Positions 11,640-14,303 of a DNA stretch of 14,303 bases are shown piece by piece. Position numbers and translations under genes: made by a program. Source of the stretch: JAGQUL01 sp038212015 (lineage in GTDB: Bacteria > Actinomycetota > Thermoleophilia > Gaiellales > SKUG01); contig JBBQUY010000081.1 in NCBI GenBank assembly GCA_038212015.1, forward strand, positions 1-14,303, read 5' to 3'. The notes beneath the pieces were generated by a model. The model was not told where the DNA came from. It saw nothing but the letters and a program-made list of their open reading frames with translations, and made no database searches. Numbering within the stretch: position 1 is the first letter of the stretch; every line of letters begins with the position of its first letter.

Positions 11640-13286
11640 ATGGTGAGAGTCCGCATCCTGAGTTTCCTCGCCGTCGCGGCTCCGCTCCTCGTGCTGCCTC
11701 GAATCAGTCCCGACGAGTGGATGACGTCGATGTCGGCCGCGGTCGTTCTCATGTCTGCATCGGTCGTGCTCGCGCTGGCAACGCGCGCCGACATGGCGGC
11801 ACGTGGAGCCTGGACGTTGATCGGCATCGGCATGCTGTTGTGGGGGATCGGTGAGGTCGTCTGGTGCTGGTACGAGCTCGTGCCCGGTGTCGAGCTGCCG
11901 TTTCCGTCGTATGCGGACGTGTTCTATCTCGGCGCCGTGCCGTTCCTTGCGACCGGCCTCTATCGCATGGGGCGTCATGACGGTCTGTTCCTGTACCGGC
12001 TTCGCGCACTTGACCTGGCGGTCATCTGCATCGGTGCGGGAGCCGCGATCTGGACGCTCTCCGGCAGCGGACACGAGGCATTTGCGGCATCGGGCCTCGA
12101 ACGCATCATCCTGGTGGCATATCCAACGGCGGACGTCGTGCTCGTGGGGATGAGTTCCTACGCGCTCATGTCGGCTGCCCGAAGTCCCGCGGTACTGTGC
12201 CTCACGCTGGGAGTGGTGAGCCTGGTGATCGCGGACGTTGGATTCGTGCACCTGGTCCAGATCGGCGAATTCTCGGGCGATCATCCAATCACCCTGTTCT
12301 GGCCGCTCGCCTTCGTGCTGATCGGTGTGGGTGCGATCGTCTCCCGGGACGGCGCGGGTCGCTGGACGACACCTGTCGATCGTCGTCCGCTGGCGCTGCG
12401 CCTGCTCCTGCTGGTCTCGTCGCTGCTCATCCCCGCAACGGGCGCGTGGGCATGGTCGGTCGGCCTGGACGTGCATGCGCCGATCCAGGTCGCCGCGTCG
12501 TCGCTCATGACCATGATGGTGCTCGTTCGGCTGACGTCGATGTCGCGGGAGCTCGAACGCGCAAACGGTGAGATCCGCCGTGCGCGTGACCGCATGTTCG
12601 GCTCGAGCGAGATTCGCGGTCTGCTGCTCGAGCGTTCCGCACAGGCCTCGGAAGACGGACGTCGCAGCGTCGCAGCCGACCTGCACGACGGTCCCATCCA
12701 GAGCCTCGCGGCCCTCCAGTACTGCATCGAGGCTGCGATGCTGTGCCCGAGTCCCGATGCGCAGGACATCGGCAGCCGTGCGGTCGACGGCATCGGACGC
12801 GAGATCCACAACCTACGGGGCATCATGTCGTGGCTGCGGCCGCCGTCGCTCGACGAGCGAGGTCTCGAGCACGCACTGTCCGACCTCGGGGCCCGACTCG
12901 GGGCCGGCACCGGTGCAGAGGTGACAGTGCGATGCGAGATGGGCACGGCGCTCGCCCCCGAACTTGCCGCTACGGTCTACAGGCTGGTGGAGGAGGGCCT
13001 GCGCAACGTCGCACGCCATGCCACGGCCACCAACGTGCTCGTGGACATCCGCAGCGATCAGGATGCAGTCAGTTTCGTGATCACCGATGACGGCGGTGGA
13101 TTCGACCCCTCAGAGCTCGCGGTCGCACCGCACAGCGGCCGCTTTGGTCTCGCGACGATGCGCGAGCGCGTCGAACTCTCCGGAGGCAGCTGGGAACTCC
13201 AGGTGAATCCCGGTGTGGGCGTCTCCATCCGCGCACGGATCCCGGTCGCCAACAGACACGACGTCGTCGTCGCACCGCTCGAATGA
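11640..13286 (+). CDS. Multi-pass membrane sensor histidine kinase, HisKA_3 (NarL) type
   Basis: The 548-residue membrane sensor kinase has about nine hydrophobic segments across residues 5-296, for example near 5-20, 31-48, 58-76, 125-141, 183-205, 218-235, 250-270 and 280-296. PFPSYADVFYLGAVP and ILVAYPTADVVLVG resemble the paired PS-x-AD-x-x-YL and YP-x-x-D motifs of an integral-membrane sensor module found in actinobacterial kinases and cyclic-di-GMP proteins. A linker helix at 300-345 leads to VAADLHDGPIQSL with the phospho-acceptor His349. The ATPase domain has the N box EEGLRNVARHA (Asn456), ITDDGGGFD (Asp483) and GRFGLATMRERV (500-511). The ligand cannot be read. Its TGA overlaps the ATG of the response regulator (13283-13286), so they form a cognate pair. 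ATG 11640 has no clear Shine-Dalgarno; GTG 11643 is an alternative. Confidence 0.9.
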   Translation: MVRVRILSFLAVAAPLLVLPRISPDEWMTSMSAAVVLMSASVVLALATRADMAARGAWTLIGIGMLLWGIGEVVWCWYELVPGVELPFPSYADVFYLGAVPFLATGLYRMGRHDGLFLYRLRALDLAVICIGAGAAIWTLSGSGHEAFAASGLERIILVAYPTADVVLVGMSSYALMSAARSPAVLCLTLGVVSLVIADVGFVHLVQIGEFSGDHPITLFWPLAFVLIGVGAIVSRDGAGRWTTPVDRRPLALRLLLLVSSLLIPATGAWAWSVGLDVHAPIQVAASSLMTMMVLVRLTSMSRELERANGEIRRARDRMFGSSEIRGLLLERSAQASEDGRRSVAADLHDGPIQSLAALQYCIEAAMLCPSPDAQDIGSRAVDGIGREIHNLRGIMSWLRPPSLDERGLEHALSDLGARLGAGTGAEVTVRCEMGTALAPELAATVYRLVEEGLRNVARHATATNVLVDIRSDQDAVSFVITDDGGGFDPSELAVAPHSGRFGLATMRERVELSGGSWELQVNPGVGVSIRARIPVANRHDVVVAPLE

Positions 13287-13663
13287 CGACCCGCCCGGGG
13301 CACCTACCGCTGCGCGTGGTGATCGTCGACGACACCCAGGCCATCAGGCACTCGCTCCGCGTCCTCGTCGACGCGCACGCTGAACTGGAGGTGGTTGGAA
13401 CGGGAGAAGACGGAGTCGAGGGAATCGACATCGTGCGCGCGACACGTCCGGACGTCGTCCTGCTCGATTATCGGATGCCACGCATGGACGGCATCGAGGC
13501 CGCCCGCGTGATCCGGGCGGAACTGCCTGAAACGCGAATCGTGATGCTGAGCGCCTATGACGACCTGTCCATCATGGCTTACGCGACGGCCGCAGGGGTC
13601 GACGACTTCCTCTGCAAGGGCGTCGCGGCGAGTGTCATTCATGCTGCACTGCTCGGGAAATAA
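13283..13663 (+). CDS. Stand-alone receiver-domain response regulator (no output domain)
   Basis: The 126-residue protein consists of a receiver domain only. The acidic pair Asp16-Asp17 lies in RVVIVDD, the phospho-acceptor Asp62 in VVLLDYRMPRMDG, the switch residue Ser90 in IVMLSAYD and the conserved Lys112 in FLCKG. All active-site residues are present, so it should accept phosphate. The domain resembles receivers of NarL/LuxR regulators, but it stops after AALLGK, where the linker and helix-turn-helix would begin. The 109 bases that follow do not encode a helix-turn-helix in any frame I inspected, so a simple frameshift is unlikely. It probably acts by protein contact or as a phosphate carrier or sink. 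The start overlaps the kinase stop by 4 bases (ATGA), and a second kinase follows. Confidence 0.9.
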   Translation: MTTRPGHLPLRVVIVDDTQAIRHSLRVLVDAHAELEVVGTGEDGVEGIDIVRATRPDVVLLDYRMPRMDGIEAARVIRAELPETRIVMLSAYDDLSIMAYATAAGVDDFLCKGVAASVIHAALLGK

Positions 13664-13737
13664 TGACTACGCCGGTCGATCCCTGTGGGTAGAAGTCCCG
13701 GTGTAGTACGGTTGCTCGGAAGAGGCGTGCGCAAGGA

Positions 13738-13752
13738 CATGTCGAAAACATG
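13738..13752. repeat. Small inverted repeat before the PAS kinase
   Basis: CATGT (13738-13742) and ACATG (13748-13752) are complementary around CGAAA, about 20 bases before ATG 13773. It may be a leader hairpin or operator half-sites. The 13664-13772 gap otherwise shows only a weak TACGGT (13707-13712) that could be a -10. Confidence 0.2.
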
Positions 13753-13772
13753 AGCGGTTTCCGGGGGGAAAC

Positions 13773-14303
13773 ATGAATTCGCGCTTCTTCAAGCTCGCAC
13801 ACGACATGATGTGCATTACGACGACCGACGGTACCTACCTTCACGTGAATCCTGCGTGGACGCGCGTGCTGGGCTGGCCGGAAGCGCGCGTTCGGGGGAG
13901 TTCCTTCCGAGACTTCGTTCATCCGGACGACATCGCCGTCGCCGCCCTGCCATCGGTGATCGATGCCGGCGTTCTCGAGTCGCATCGCATTCGGATGCGA
14001 ACCATCGACGGGGCCTTTCGTCTCATCGACTTTCGAGTCTCGTACGACCCGGTGGCCGACGAACTGCTCGCGGCCGGCCGCGACGTGACCGAGGAAGTCG
14101 CGATGCAGCGCCGTCTCGTCGCGCGCGAACGGAAGCTCGCCGACCTCGTCGCGCATCAGTCTCGCGAATGCGAGGAGAAGATCGCGCGTCTCGGCGCCGA
14201 TCTCCACGACACCGCGGTGCAGCACAACGTCGCTGCGCTGATGTTCCTCGACGCCGCGTCGCGCGACGACCGACCGCAGGCACTCGAGGATGTCGAGGAG
14301 CAG
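13773..14303 (+). CDS. PAS-domain histidine kinase, HisKA_3 type (3' end outside window)
   Basis: The frame is open from ATG 13773 to the window edge (177 codons), so only the N-terminal part is visible. Residues 4-110 are a PAS domain: LAHDMMCITTTDGTYLHVNP, LGWPEARVRGSSFRDFVHPD and the ending LLAAGRDVTEEVAM. A helical, probably coiled-coil stretch at 108-140 (RRLVARERKLADLV, RECEEKIARLG) leads to ADLHDTAVQHNVAALMFLD with the probable phospho-acceptor His145, the same dimerisation and phospho-transfer type as the kinase at 11640. No membrane segment is seen, so the sensor is likely cytoplasmic. The ATPase domain would lie beyond the edge. GGGGGGAA two bases before the ATG (13763-13770) is an imperfect ribosome site. 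The gene follows the receiver-only regulator by 109 bases and may share it. Confidence 0.85.
   Translation, partial: MNSRFFKLAHDMMCITTTDGTYLHVNPAWTRVLGWPEARVRGSSFRDFVHPDDIAVAALPSVIDAGVLESHRIRMRTIDGAFRLIDFRVSYDPVADELLAAGRDVTEEVAMQRRLVARERKLADLVAHQSRECEEKIARLGADLHDTAVQHNVAALMFLDAASRDDRPQALEDVEEQ

Noticed and set aside
11475..12809. Upstream extension of the metalloprotease frame (to 689 residues)
   Set aside because: The extension is antisense to the histidine kinase and low in complexity. The Shine-Dalgarno, three ATGs and a signal peptide mark the true start near 11474.
13664..13772. Possible frameshifted helix-turn-helix after the receiver
   Set aside because: The region contains several stops and no LuxR-type helix pattern; it looks like an intergenic leader.

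Overview
The window is GC-rich chromosomal DNA from a high-GC actinobacterium-like organism. Codons end mostly in G or C, genes are tightly packed, and 4-base start/stop overlaps are common. A secreted protein carries the 'VxGTAxxGQTL...YTYQWxRC...TLRVRVxxxN' Ig-like domain that is common in Thermoleophilia (Solirubrobacterales-type) exoproteins, so that class is my best guess. This is inference; there is no rRNA or other phylogenetic marker to test it. I see no mobile element, tRNA, rRNA or CRISPR, and no gene-free stretch above 300 bases.

Layout. Bases 1-30 may be the tail of an upstream gene. 105-1214 is an unrecognised polytopic membrane protein and 1301-1879 a single-pass, Pro/Ala-rich membrane protein. 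1899-5153 is a compact plus-strand cluster: cytidine deaminase (cdd), the ribosome-assembly GTPase Era, a small tail-anchored membrane protein, a DeoC-like aldolase-fold protein and a TrpC-like barrel protein. Facing it on the minus strand are a multidomain exoprotein (5161-6699), an L,D-transpeptidase (6792-8096) and 6-phosphofructokinase (8124-9164). Transcription there runs pfkA, then the transpeptidase, then the exoprotein. Divergent from pfkA is an SseB-like protein (9262-10215). It ends tail to tail, sharing a CTAG, with a small minus-strand hypothetical gene (10212-10631), which follows a secreted HExxH metalloprotease (10740-11474). Divergent from the protease is a signalling cluster: a multi-pass membrane histidine kinase (11640-13286), a receiver-only response regulator (13283-13663) and the start of a PAS-domain kinase of the same HisKA_3 type, which runs off the window (13773 onward).

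Most interesting points. First, the DeoC-like and TrpC-like genes overlap by 4 bases and both appear to have lost the catalytic residues of their families: all three in the DeoC-like protein, and at least the catalytic lysine and two further active-site residues in the TrpC-like protein. The folds seem intact, so this looks like a coupled pair of repurposed barrels in a cdd-era cluster. Second, TAGGAT lies 6-7 bases before the ATG of three genes, with a GAGGAT variant before a fourth, which fits leaderless -10 promoters; other genes have clear Shine-Dalgarno sites. Third, two NarL-type kinases flank a receiver with no DNA-binding domain, so the output of the system is not in the window.

Family assignments rest on motif recognition by eye. 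Catalytic-residue comparisons use remembered family alignments and should be confirmed by real alignments.
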